This document shows, one piece after another, positions 1 to 8,572 of a DNA stretch of 64,000 nt (its first letter is position 1; every line of letters begins with the position of its first letter). Origin of the DNA: JAEKNW01 sp963677815 (GTDB lineage: Bacteria > Cloacimonadota > Cloacimonadia > Cloacimonadales > JAFGVF01); the NCBI GenBank assembly GCA_963677815.1, contig OY782499.1, forward strand, positions 992,001-1,056,000, written 5' to 3'. A program made the translations under genes and the position numbers. The notes beneath the pieces are model-generated. The model was not told where the DNA came from. It ran no database searches and saw only the letters and a program-made list of their open reading frames with translations.

Positions 1-29
1 TTTATTTTTCTATCTTAGGAAGCAAGATA

Positions 30-1265
30 CTATTTTAAAAGAATCATTTTATTGATGAGGCTATAAGATTTATTGGTGATTTTACATAGATAAGTTCCAC
101 TAGGTAGTACATTATTATTATTATCTAAACCATTCCATTCCACAGAGTGAGTCCCTTTGGGGAGATTTTTATCAAATAAATTTTTTACAATCTGTCCTTT
201 TATATTATAGATATTAATATTAACAGAAGAATCAGCATTGTTCTCAAATGAAATTCTTGTTGATGGATTGAATGGATTAGGGTAAATTCTTATATTATTT
301 AAGCTTTGTGGATGAATTTCTGAATCTTCTATATCAGTTGTAGTAAACTGATTATTGATAAAATCAATTATCATATCAATATTTGAATCAGTTTCAAAAA
401 GACTTCCACCATGACCAGCGTTCTGAATCAAGGTATAAAGGGCTTTATCTTGTCCTAAAGTATCAAGTATTGTCTGATATAGATTGTAACTTTGTAAGAT
501 TGGTATATTAGTATCAGCTGTTCCATGTTGGCAAACCATAGCTGCATCATCTGAGCTAACATATTGCTTTGCATTTGCTTTATTGGTTAACAAAGGAACA
601 GTTTGGATAGCAGCTCCAATCAATCTTGATTCTGGTGAAGTTGCAGAATTGGTATTAATAGTAAAACCTTGTTCTTGTGCTTGTTCATCCATAGTCAGAA
701 ATTCAATAGGACCAAACCAATCAACGCTCACCTTAACTCGTGATGAGTACTCAGCATTACCTAATTCAGATCCTTCAAGTTCTTCAATACCACCAGTTGT
801 GCCCAATAAAGAGGACAAACAACCACCTGCTGAACCACCCCAGGAAATAAATCTTTCTGAATCTAAATTGTATTGTTGAGCATTAGCCCTTAGGAATCTA
901 ACAGCTGCTTTGCAATCAAAAATTTGAGCAGGATAAATTGCTTCAGAACTAAATCTGTAATTTATTGAAGCAACAGCAAAGCCTCTAGCAATCAATTTGT
1001 TAATCATATTAATTTCGGTAAATGCAGCCTTGTCTCCCATTAGAAAGGCTCCTCCGTGAATCCAGATTATTAATGGATGTAAATCTGTAGAGTTATCAGG
1101 AAGATATAAGTCTAATTTCTGTTTTTGGGATATACTTGCATAAGCCAAATCATAATAAGTGTTTCTTTGCTCATTTTCTTTTAACTGGTTAGCCACAAGT
1201 AAAGATGGTAACGCAATAATGAGAACTGCTAATAATACAATTTTTTTTGGTGTAAGTGTTAACAT
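30..1265 (-). CDS. Secreted alpha/beta-hydrolase (esterase-like) with T9SS sorting domain
   Basis: Predicted secreted esterase/lipase-type hydrolase of 411 aa. The first ~26 residues are a signal peptide (lysines, then a long hydrophobic run ending LLVANQ). The hydrolase core shows the oxyanion motif HGGAF, the nucleophile elbow GGSAGG, an acid site in HGTADTN and the catalytic His in AGHGGS. The last ~85 residues are a FlgD-like T9SS type A domain with YPNPFNPS and a final KMILLK. The ATG is preceded by AAAGGAG. Seen: catalytic motifs and sorting domain. Inferred: export through T9SS; the substrate (acetylated polysaccharide or a small ester) cannot be told. Its 3' end lies at the window edge, and its upstream neighbour at 1966 is divergent. 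Confidence 0.85.
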   Translation of the reverse strand: MLTLTPKKIVLLAVLIIALPSLLVANQLKENEQRNTYYDLAYASISQKQKLDLYLPDNSTDLHPLIIWIHGGAFLMGDKAAFTEINMINKLIARGFAVASINYRFSSEAIYPAQIFDCKAAVRFLRANAQQYNLDSERFISWGGSAGGCLSSLLGTTGGIEELEGSELGNAEYSSRVKVSVDWFGPIEFLTMDEQAQEQGFTINTNSATSPESRLIGAAIQTVPLLTNKANAKQYVSSDDAAMVCQHGTADTNIPILQSYNLYQTILDTLGQDKALYTLIQNAGHGGSLFETDSNIDMIIDFINNQFTTTDIEDSEIHPQSLNNIRIYPNPFNPSTRISFENNADSSVNINIYNIKGQIVKNLFDKNLPKGTHSVEWNGLDNNNNVLPSGTYLCKITNKSYSLINKMILLK

Positions 1266-1965
1266 TCTAACTCCTTTGTAATAAGATTAAGATAAATTAA
1301 TTAAATTAAGGTTTCTTACAGAATTATCTCTTTATATTTATTTTTTTAGATACTTTTGAAAAAGAGAATTTACTTGTAAGGTTTCGATAGATTTATTTTA
1401 AAATCAACAATTACTATAAAAGTAACAATTGATACTATTCTTTAAGTCATTGAGATTTATTGATTAATAAAATTGATATTTTCAAAACTCTTCATATTGG
1501 TTTAATTAAAAAAAAGAGCTTAGTCTTGCTAATAAGGATCGAAATTAACGCAGAATTTCAAATTCTTTTTTTGATGAAAAAAAGTCAATAAAAAAAATGA
1601 ATATTTTTATTGTAACCTAATAAGAAATTTGAATTGCATTTTGCACATAACAAGAAGCTTCTCCAAATGTGTACTGTTTTGTTTAGGTTTAATTGTTAAT
1701 ATGCTATGATAAAAGTCTCTTTTAACACTAAACTTGAACCGACAAAAAACAAATATTGTAAAAATGCTAAATCGCACATAACTGCGTTTTAGCACTGCGA
1801 TAACGCACTTATTGAGAAGTCAGATGAGTCTCAGTAAATCCTGATTAGTCTTTAAAGATTATAACATATTGATAGAGAATGTAATAAAAAAATACAATAA
1901 TAAATAATAATATGGTACGGATTCTGCTATATAAGGTAACAAAAGATAAAAAAGGAGTGAAAAAA
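1266..1965. other. AT-rich intergenic region without a recognised gene
   Basis: About 700 bp between two divergent secreted-protein genes. No open frame with a signal peptide or known motif was found. The one noticeable structure is around 1764-1807, where ATGCTAAA pairs with TTTTAGCA and TGCGTT pairs with AACGCA, giving overlapping short stems. Both flanking genes must have their promoters here, but I cannot place them with confidence. Confidence 0.4.
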
Positions 1966-4260
1966 ATGAAAAAGATTATTATTATATTATCTTTATTGAT
2001 GTTGATTTCTTTAGTATGGTCACAGAATTCTTCAAGTGCCACTTATTCGGGTGGAAATGTTACTCTTAGATACGTAGGTGAAGATCCTCAACCACCAGCA
2101 AATTCAAACCCAGTTATTCCCTTAACTGTTAGCTTGCCTTCAGGTGCCAGAATTACTTCTCTTGATGTAGAATATGATATTAGATCAGAAGGTGCTTTCT
2201 GGTGTAATGAGATAAGATCATATTTGAAATGTACAAGTACTTGAGGAGTATATGGTTCTTATGAAAGCTCTATGGCTTCAGTTCCATATCAACATTCTCC
2301 AGTTACAATCCATTATGCAAGAACTGGTTTGAACATAGCTAATACCTTCTTAGGTGGGGGAGACATAGCTTTCCAATTGAATTGTTTCCAATTGGTAGCA
2401 GATAATCCAAATTTCTCTGGTTCAAATTATGTTGTAAATAACACTTTTAAAATAACAGTGCATTATTCAGATGAATTTGATTTTATGGATTTCAATGTGG
2501 AAAATGAAGGTATTGGACAGATAGCACTAAACTGGGAAAATAACAACACACCTGGAAATGTATTAATTGCTACAAATTCAACAGATAACTTTGAAGACCC
2601 GGTAAATGGAACAAGTTACAATGTAGGTGATGCTTTAGGGACTGCTGAAATAATTTATTATGGAAATGCAGGTAGCTTTATCCATGATAATGTCAGTGAA
2701 TCATCCATGTATTATTACAAAGCTTGGCCTGTAGATGTAAATATGAATTATGGAAGTGGCCTGTCTGCTAACATTTATAGTGCCGGTAATGTAGAATTTC
2801 CAATTATTGCAGATTTTAATGAGGGGATTCCTGCAGGTTGGACAACTTCTTCTAATATACAATTGTATAACTGGGAAATTGGTACGAATTCTTTTGTTGG
2901 AGCAAGTCAGTATGAAGGAACAAATATGATTCGTATTAACAAGAGGCAACCAGGAGTTATTAATGCAAACTTGATAACTAATCCAATAATCTTTTCCGGA
3001 CTTAATTATACTTTGTCATTTTGGGTTTATCGCTTCTCAACTAATAATAATAATGATAAATTATCAGTATATGTTAGCGACACGAACTCCACTGATAATG
3101 CAAGTCTGGTAAAAACAATCAAACTAAAGTATATTTTCGAACCTGCAGAGGCTTCAGCCGGTTGGTATAATTACACTGTAGATTTATCGGAATATGGAGC
3201 AAGCTTAGGTGCAGTTAAGTATATAATCTTTAATGGATATACTAGTGCCACTCGATTTGGTTCTGTCTGCTTAGATCTAGTCAAAATTGAGAATTTACCA
3301 GATTTTCCACAAAATGAAGAAACCACAATTGATGATGTTGTTATTCATCCTAATGTTAATCTTTATTACAATCATAATATGAATGCTAATAATCCAATCA
3401 TTACCTCATTACCTAACTATGAGAACCTTGGAAATAAGAGAGTTATTGGATTAACTGGCTATGATAATGATATAGATGTTCAAGTAACAGCTCCAGCAGG
3501 TAACTGGTATGGAAGAATCTATTATGCAGGTTCTTGGCATGATGCTAATCCACGTTTCATTGCTGAAGGAGATGGTGATAGAATATTCACTTTTGAAGGG
3601 GTAGATTTTACAGCCAAAGATGGAGAAGTATTTGTATTTTTGAATGATGGAGAAGATATTACATTACCTGTTGAATTATCTTCTTTCTCAGCTACTGCTA
3701 CTGCCAGTGAATATGTCACATTAAATTGGGAAACAGAATCTGAAAGTAATCTTTTGGGTTATAATGTCTATCGTTCAGAAACAGAGAATTTTTCTCAAGC
3801 AATGAGAATAAATACTGCCATAATATCAGCTACTAATCAGTCTCAAACATCTTATTATACTTATAAAGATAATGAGATTGAAAGTACTAGCTACTATTAC
3901 TGGTTGGAAGTTGCTGAGTTAGCTAATGAAAATTCTTTCCATGGTCCTATAGCTGTAACTGTTGAAGACGAAATACAAGTTGAACCGATTAATATAACAC
4001 AATTCAGTAATTTTGGACCATCTCCTTTTTCATATGAGACAAGTGCATCAATTAGAGTCAAAGAAGGAGAAACCGCTACGGTTACTATTTATAATCTAAA
4101 AGGTCAAGTCGTAACTAGTGAGATATTCTCTGCAGGTGAACATGAGTATATTTTTAAAGGTAGAGATAGAAAGAATAATAAAGTTGCCAATGGTGTTTAT
4201 TTCGTGAGAATGACTTCTCCTTCGACTTCTAAAAGCTTTAAGATAGTCAAAATAAAATAA
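1966..4260 (+). pseudogene. T9SS-exported adhesin-like protein interrupted by an in-frame TGA
   Basis: One reading frame of about 764 codons starts at an ATG with a good AAAGGAG site (1950-1956) and is cut by TGA at 2242-2244; no other stop occurs before TAA at 4258-4260. The first part has a signal peptide (KKIIIILSLLMLISLVWSQ). Downstream are a jelly-roll/choice-of-anchor-J-like domain (about 2790-3290), a fibronectin-like domain with WETESESNLLGYNVYRSE (about 3660-3960), and a C-terminal T9SS-like domain (IYNLKGQVV...GVYFVRMTS). The stop falls in ...CTST*GVYGS..., where TGG (Trp) to TGA is the simplest change. Because TGA ends other genes here, a nonsense mutation or sequence error is more likely than recoding. 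A paralogue with the same fibronectin and sorting domains lies at 56248-57594. Confidence 0.75.
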
Positions 4261-4288
4261 CACAATATAAAGAATTACAAAGGTGATT

Positions 4289-4310
4289 AGCCCCGTTTTC
4301 GGGGCTTTTC
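4289..4310 (+). terminator. Rho-independent terminator
   Basis: AGCCCC and GGGGCT form a hairpin around GTTTTC, followed by TTTTC, 30 bp after the stop of the adhesin-like gene. Confidence 0.8.
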
Positions 4311-4319
4311 ATTAAGAAG

Positions 4320-4419
4320 ATTTATTTGTCGGAGGGTTTCCTCTTCATTCGGACGGTGGACCAGACTGTGTAAAAAGAAATAATCTATCCACGGATTTCA
4401 CTAATTACACAAAAAAGAA
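4320..4419. repeat. REP-like fragment and dispersed repeat
   Basis: Contains TTCGGACGGTGGAC, also found at 5096-5110 and 5136-5150, and a run containing AATCTATCCAC that recurs at 5230-5241 and, in reverse complement, at 47182-47192. The last bases before 4420 are the target site of the inserted element that follows. Confidence 0.5.
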
Positions 4420-4887
4420 GGCTCAAGTTCAAGTCTGGTGGAAAAAATTTAATAAAATATAAAATTTTATCATTAGTGTGATTATCCAAAGTATCCCTGA
4501 AAGGGATTAATAATTTAGCCTGGGGTAAGATCCTATAAGGATCGTCACCCCAGGAACAATATCCAAAATTACGACCTAACCCTGTAAGGGTTTAATATAA
4601 TGGTAACTAATTATAATATTAAATCATTGGTATATATGTTTTTATTAAACCCTTACAGGGTTAGGCTTTTTATATACATCATTACCCAGGGTTGCAATCC
4701 CTTCAGGATTTTACCCTGGGCTAAACTATTAATCCCCTTTAGGGATATAAGACCTATCCTTTCAGGATTATGTCTTATTCTGCTAAAATAATACTATCAA
4801 TAGTAACTTATAATCCGTAAACTACTGTAATACAATATCTAGTGCAAAATAATGCAACATAATTTCCACCAGACTTGAACTTGAGCC
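4420..4887. mobile_element. Non-autonomous element, 468 bp, 24-bp terminal inverted repeats (copy 1)
   Basis: The left end starts GGCTCAAGTTCAAGTCTGGT and continues four more bases; the right end is its perfect reverse complement (24 bp). AAAAAGAA flanks both ends, an 8-bp target duplication. The interior is a string of small hairpins: CTGGGGT/ACCCCAG around GATCC/GGATC, AACCCTGTAAGGGTT facing AACCCTTACAGGGTT, and CCAGGGT/ACCCTGG. A nearly identical copy is at 28769-29237. No transposase is encoded; the 63-codon open frame inside is a by-product of the hairpins. It behaves like a MITE moved in trans. Confidence 0.8.
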
Positions 4888-4924
4888 AAAAAGAAGATTC
4901 TTAACACAGAATACACAGAAAAAA

Positions 4925-5165
4925 ATAGCCTCTTCAGTCGGACTGTCTAAATCCCCTTTCAGCTCCTTGGAGCGTTTGAGAGGGGTGGTCGTGTAGACCG
5001 GGGAGAGTATTTGTCTGACGGTCTGACTTCCATGTAGAATGTATTAGCAAAGGGAGATAGACTTTTAGTCCGCCACTACATAATAAAAGCCTCTTCAGTC
5101 GGACGGTGGAGATTTTCTCCGCCACTTCTTCAGTCGGACGATGGACTTTTAGTCCGCCACCAGAA
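4925..5165. repeat. REP-type repeat cluster
   Basis: Holds two CTTCAGTCGGAC units followed by hairpins of the type GGTGGAGATTTTCTCCGCC and GATGGACTTTTAGTCCGCC, and a stretch with CCCCTTTCAGCTCC and GAGAGGGGTGG that resembles, in reverse complement, the repeats at 5526-5799. No coding capacity is evident. Confidence 0.6.
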
Positions 5166-5261
5166 AGAGCTTAAGTCACCGATTACTGGGAACGCTTGCA
5201 TCTTGCAGGCATCTTAAATATATAAAGAGAATCTATCCACAGATTACCCTGCTAGTATTAT

Positions 5262-5423
5262 CCCAAATAATGCAGTAGAGCTTTGCGAATAGCACTATCT
5301 TCTTTTGCAAAAGTAAGCTACATAATTTTCAGGAATATATATATTATATGCCTTCAAATTCTGTAACTTATTTTTCTAAAAGAATCTAGCACTCTTCATC
5401 AAAGTTCTACTGCACCATTCGGG
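5262..5423. mobile_element. Palindromic MITE-like element, 162 bp (copy 1)
   Basis: Begins CCCAAATAATGCAGTAGA and ends TCTACTGCACCATTCGGG, with ATTAT directly repeated on both sides (5257-5261 and 5424-5428). The two halves are imperfect reverse complements almost to the centre, so the whole element could fold into one long hairpin. This is the most diverged of the long copies (others at 16372, 41942 and 53211), suggesting an older insertion. Confidence 0.8.
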
Positions 5424-5442
5424 ATTATCTTAAAAAAAGAAT

Positions 5443-5479
5443 AAAAAAACAACCCCCTCTGTAATTAGAAGGGGTTTTA
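5443..5479 (-). terminator. Terminator of the rnf operon
   Basis: Read on the minus strand, AACCCCTTC and GAGGGGGTT form a hairpin around a short loop, followed by GTTTTTTTATT. It lies downstream of rnfB, after the intervening repeats. Confidence 0.65.
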
Positions 5480-5525
5480 TTATTAGGTATTTATTATTAT
5501 TTTATTTGCGGGCTGGAATCCCACA

Positions 5526-5630
5526 TTCCCAGTTATTATGAGTAGCGGAAAGGGGATTATTTACTCTCCCCGCCTTATCAGGCACCCCTCTCAATCGTTC
5601 TGAAGAACTGAAAGGGGATTGGGCTCACTT
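5526..5630. repeat. 105-bp direct repeat, copy 1
   Basis: Starts TTCCCAGTTATTATGAGTAG and is repeated almost exactly 169 bp downstream. It contains CCCCTCTC and GAGGGG-type half hairpins like those of the cluster at 4925-5165. Between the copies (5649-5676) is an inverted copy of the GGTGGAGATTTTCTCC hairpin seen at 5104. Confidence 0.75.
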
Positions 5631-5694
5631 TCCCAGTTATTATTTGTGGCGGAGAAAATCTCCACCGTCCGACAGAAGAGGCAAGATGCCCACT

Positions 5695-5799
5695 TTCCCA
5701 GTTATTATGAGTAGCGGAAAGGGGATTATTTACTCTCCCCGCCTTATCAGGCACCCCTCTCAAACGTTCTGAAGAACTGAAAGGGGATTAGGCTCACTT
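5695..5799. repeat. 105-bp direct repeat, copy 2, running into the end of rnfB
   Basis: Second copy of the repeat at 5526. Its last bases (GGCTCACTT) include the complement of the TGA stop codon of rnfB, so the repeat boundary lies at or inside the 3' end of that gene. Confidence 0.75.
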
Positions 5800-6786
5800 C
5801 ATCACAATAGCATCTTTAGGGCATTTCTCTTCACAGATACCACAGCCAACGCATTTTTCTTGATCAATATGATGAACTTCCTTAAGATTTCCAGTAATAG
5901 CCCCAACAGGGCATTTCTTAGCACAAATAGTACAGCCAATACACTTTTCATCGGTAATATAAGCTTTTTTACGCATTCCTTTAAGAGCATCTTCAATCGC
6001 TTTAGTAGGGCATTTTGTAGCACAGATTCCACAATTAATACACTTTTCATAATCGATAACAGCCAGTTGTCCATCCATAGTAATAGCATCGACAGGGCAA
6101 TTCTTGGCACAAATTCCACAACCAATACAAGGATGACCTGCACCACAAACCTGTTTAGGAACAGCTCCAAAATCGTGAGAAGAACACTCTATTCTTACCA
6201 CCTTACTTTGGGGAATAAGCTCAATAAGATTGCGAGGACAAGCCTTTACGCAAGCTCCACAAGCAGTACATTTCTCTTCATCTATAATTCTTTGATTATC
6301 TTCATCTATTATAATAGCATCAAAAGGACAAGCATCAAAGCAGTCATTGAGTCCTACACAACCATAAGTACAAAGATTAGGTCCTGAAGAAACATTCACC
6401 GCAGCCTTACAAGTGGAAATTCCTTGATACTCATACTTAAGTTTTGTAGTTTTTTTGCCACCAGAAGCACAATGAATATAGGCAATTTTCTTTTCGCCAG
6501 CAGAAGCAGTCTGACCCATAATCCCAGCAATCATAGCCACAGTATCGGCACCACCAGGAGCACAGGCATTAATAGGAGCACCTTCATTAACGATAGCTTC
6601 AGCATAGCCAGCACAACCAGGCTTTCCACAAGCACCACAATTTGCACCAGGTAAGACTTCTAAAATCTGTTCAACACGAGGGTCAACTTCTACATGAAAC
6701 TTCTTAGAAGCAACCGCCAAGCCCAGTCCATAGAGCAGTCCTAATCCACCAACAACACCAATGGGAACTAAAATAGTTTCTAACAT
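5794..6786 (-). CDS. rnfB: Rnf complex ferredoxin subunit RnfB, multi-cluster form
   Basis: Electron-entry subunit of the Rnf ferredoxin:NAD+ oxidoreductase, 330 aa. An N-terminal membrane helix (residues 3-25) is followed by the RnfB 4Fe-4S domain (C50, C53, C58, C75) and then six CxxCxxCxxxCP-type ferredoxin motifs, the last at the C-terminus. Proteobacterial RnfB is much shorter; this long form resembles that of clostridial and acetogenic Rnf. The start has AGGAG 7 bp upstream. It is the last gene of rnfCDGEAB, 18 bp after rnfA. The stop is TGA, followed two codons later by TAA, and sits in the edge of a repeat. Confidence 0.95.
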   Translation of the reverse strand: MLETILVPIGVVGGLGLLYGLGLAVASKKFHVEVDPRVEQILEVLPGANCGACGKPGCAGYAEAIVNEGAPINACAPGGADTVAMIAGIMGQTASAGEKKIAYIHCASGGKKTTKLKYEYQGISTCKAAVNVSSGPNLCTYGCVGLNDCFDACPFDAIIIDEDNQRIIDEEKCTACGACVKACPRNLIELIPQSKVVRIECSSHDFGAVPKQVCGAGHPCIGCGICAKNCPVDAITMDGQLAVIDYEKCINCGICATKCPTKAIEDALKGMRKKAYITDEKCIGCTICAKKCPVGAITGNLKEVHHIDQEKCVGCGICEEKCPKDAIVMK

Positions 6787-6804
6787 AATATCTCCTTATT
6801 TCCC

Positions 6805-7404
6805 TTAAAACTTAAGTCCAGCAAAGCCAAGAAAAGCCAGAGCCATAGAGCCAGCAATAATGAGGGCAATAGGCATACCTTTCATGGAAGCAGGAAGTTC
6901 AGCGTATTCAAGTTTTTCTCTAATTCCAGCCATCAGCACTAAGACTACAGTGAATCCGACACCAGAGAAGAAGCCATTCAGAATAGAGAATCCGAAGTTA
7001 TAAGGAAGTCCATTATCGGCAGTTAGGTTAAGAATAGCCACACCGAGAACAGCACAGTTGGTAGTGATAAGAGGAAGGAAAACGCCCAATGATTTATAGA
7101 GGGCAGGAGCATTCTTTTGAATAACCATTTCCACAAATTGCACAAGAGATGCTATAGTAAGAATAAAGGCAATAGTCTGCAAGTATTCTATTTTAAAGGG
7201 AACGAGCAGGTAGGTTTGAATTAGCCAAGTGATAGCAGAAGCCATAGTCATCACGAAGATAACAGCCATTCCCATACCCAGAGCAGAGTCCAACTTTTTA
7301 GAAACGCCAAGATAAGGGCAGATTCCCAAAAACTTAGCCAAGACGAAGTTATTTATAAATATGGCACCAACAGCCATGATCATAATTTGACTTAATAATT
7401 CCAT
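6805..7404 (-). CDS. rnfA: Rnf complex membrane subunit RnfA
   Basis: Polytopic subunit of the Rnf complex (199 aa, about six membrane helices), homologous to NqrE and RnfE. It carries the conserved start ...GAIFINNFVLAKFLGICPYLGVS and TTNCAVLG in a later helix; the cysteines in these two half-helices are those that hold an intramembrane Fe-S cluster in RnfA/RnfE. Its ATG overlaps the rnfE stop (TAATG), indicating translational coupling. Confidence 0.95.
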   Translation of the reverse strand: MELLSQIMIMAVGAIFINNFVLAKFLGICPYLGVSKKLDSALGMGMAVIFVMTMASAITWLIQTYLLVPFKIEYLQTIAFILTIASLVQFVEMVIQKNAPALYKSLGVFLPLITTNCAVLGVAILNLTADNGLPYNFGFSILNGFFSGVGFTVVLVLMAGIREKLEYAELPASMKGMPIALIIAGSMALAFLGFAGLKF

Positions 7405-8003
7405 TATTTACCCCTTTTGTTAAGTAGATTAATAACAGCTAAGATGAATCCTAGTGTAATGAAAGCACCAGGAGCAAGAATTGCAACCAGCATAGGGTTA
7501 TCTTGATAGGCTTGAGGAAGGATTGGGAAACCTAAGATTTTACCAGCACCCAGTAATTCTCTAATTGTTCCAAGCACCACCAAAGCGAAGGTAAAGCCAA
7601 GTCCCATTCCCAAAGCATCAATCATAGACATAAAGACATTATTCTTAGAGGCAAAAGCTTCAGCTCTTCCTAAAATGATACAATTCACCACAATAAGGGG
7701 AATGAAGAGTCCTAATGATTTATGAAGGGGAGGCATGAAGGCAGCCATAGCCATATCAACGATAGTAACAAAGGTAGCAATTACCACGATAAACATAGGG
7801 ATTCTGATTTTAGTAGGCACGATTCCCTTGATTAAAGAGACGATAATATTGGAACAAAGAAGGACGAAAGTCGCTGATAGACCCATTCCCAGAGCATCCT
7901 TCACAGAGGAAGTAACAGCCAAAGTTGGACACATTCCCAGAACCAAGATAAAGACAGGGTTTTCTTTGATGAATCCTTTAGTAAATTCTTTCATAGCAGT
8001 CAT
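7404..8003 (-). CDS. rnfE: Rnf complex membrane subunit RnfE
   Basis: Integral membrane subunit (199 aa, about six helices), homologous to NqrD and RnfA. Conserved features are FTKGFIKENPVFILVLGMCP near the N-terminus and VVNCIILGRAEAFA in the middle, giving the paired Cys half-helices. Its ATG overlaps the rnfG stop and its stop overlaps the rnfA ATG, so all are coupled in one operon. Confidence 0.95.
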   Translation of the reverse strand: MTAMKEFTKGFIKENPVFILVLGMCPTLAVTSSVKDALGMGLSATFVLLCSNIIVSLIKGIVPTKIRIPMFIVVIATFVTIVDMAMAAFMPPLHKSLGLFIPLIVVNCIILGRAEAFASKNNVFMSMIDALGMGLGFTFALVVLGTIRELLGAGKILGFPILPQAYQDNPMLVAILAPGAFITLGFILAVINLLNKRGK

Positions 8004-8572
8004 TAGTTAGCCTCCTTTTCCATGAGAAGTTGCAGAGATTCCTTGATAGAATTGCTGATGGTTCGAGTGGTAATAGTAGCACCAGTAATGGATTGAATAC
8101 TTCCACCATCTTTATCAACTTTGAGTTCATTCACGCCTAAATTGGCAAAACGAGGGGCAAAATCAGGATTGACGCATTTAGCACCAAGTCCAGGAGTTTC
8201 TGCTTGGTCGATTACTTTAATTTTCTTTATTTTGAAGTCTTGAGTCAGCCCAACAACAGTCTTAACATTGGAAGAATAGCCGTATTTAGTGGCAGTAAGC
8301 ACGAATCCAACCTTGTCATTATTTTGGTCATAGGCAACATAATAGAAGAGGGAATCGCCTTTAATATCAAGCTGTAAGAATTTAGGCTGGAAACTATAAT
8401 CATTAGAGTCATTTTCATCGATTTTGGTAACTTCTAATCTAGCTTCTTTAGCTTCTTTATCTTTCACTTCTTTAATCATAGGAGCAGTCAAGCCATTAAG
8501 ATAGGCTAAAATACCAGTAGCAATGGCACAAGTAACGAATAGGATAATACCTAATTTAAGATAGTATTTCAT
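8003..8572 (-). CDS. rnfG: Rnf complex FMN-bearing subunit RnfG
   Basis: Extracytoplasmic flavoprotein subunit (189 aa). One N-terminal membrane helix (residues 5-26) anchors a periplasmic FMN-binding domain. The motif SITGATITTRT near residue 170 contains the Thr that receives covalent FMN in the S(T)GAT(S/T)T signature. GLGAKC before it is the usual family landmark. Overlaps rnfD and rnfE by one base at each side. Confidence 0.95.
   Translation of the reverse strand: MKYYLKLGIILFVTCAIATGILAYLNGLTAPMIKEVKDKEAKEARLEVTKIDENDSNDYSFQPKFLQLDIKGDSLFYYVAYDQNNDKVGFVLTATKYGYSSNVKTVVGLTQDFKIKKIKVIDQAETPGLGAKCVNPDFAPRFANLGVNELKVDKDGGSIQSITGATITTRTISNSIKESLQLLMEKEAN

Noticed and set aside
2242..2244. 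TGA reassigned to an amino acid in this genome
   Set aside because: TGA ends rnfB, truA and the small gene before 56248 at positions fitting family lengths or operon overlaps, and no other internal TGA is needed to keep a gene open.
4600..4791. 63-codon open frame found in both copies of the 468-bp element (also 28950-29141)
   Set aside because: It is made of palindromic hairpins, with no ribosome binding site and no domain; its conservation is explained by the recent copying of the element.
5860..6387. Open frames on the strand opposite rnfB and other genes
   Set aside because: They are antisense shadows of well-conserved genes, with low-complexity products and no start signals.
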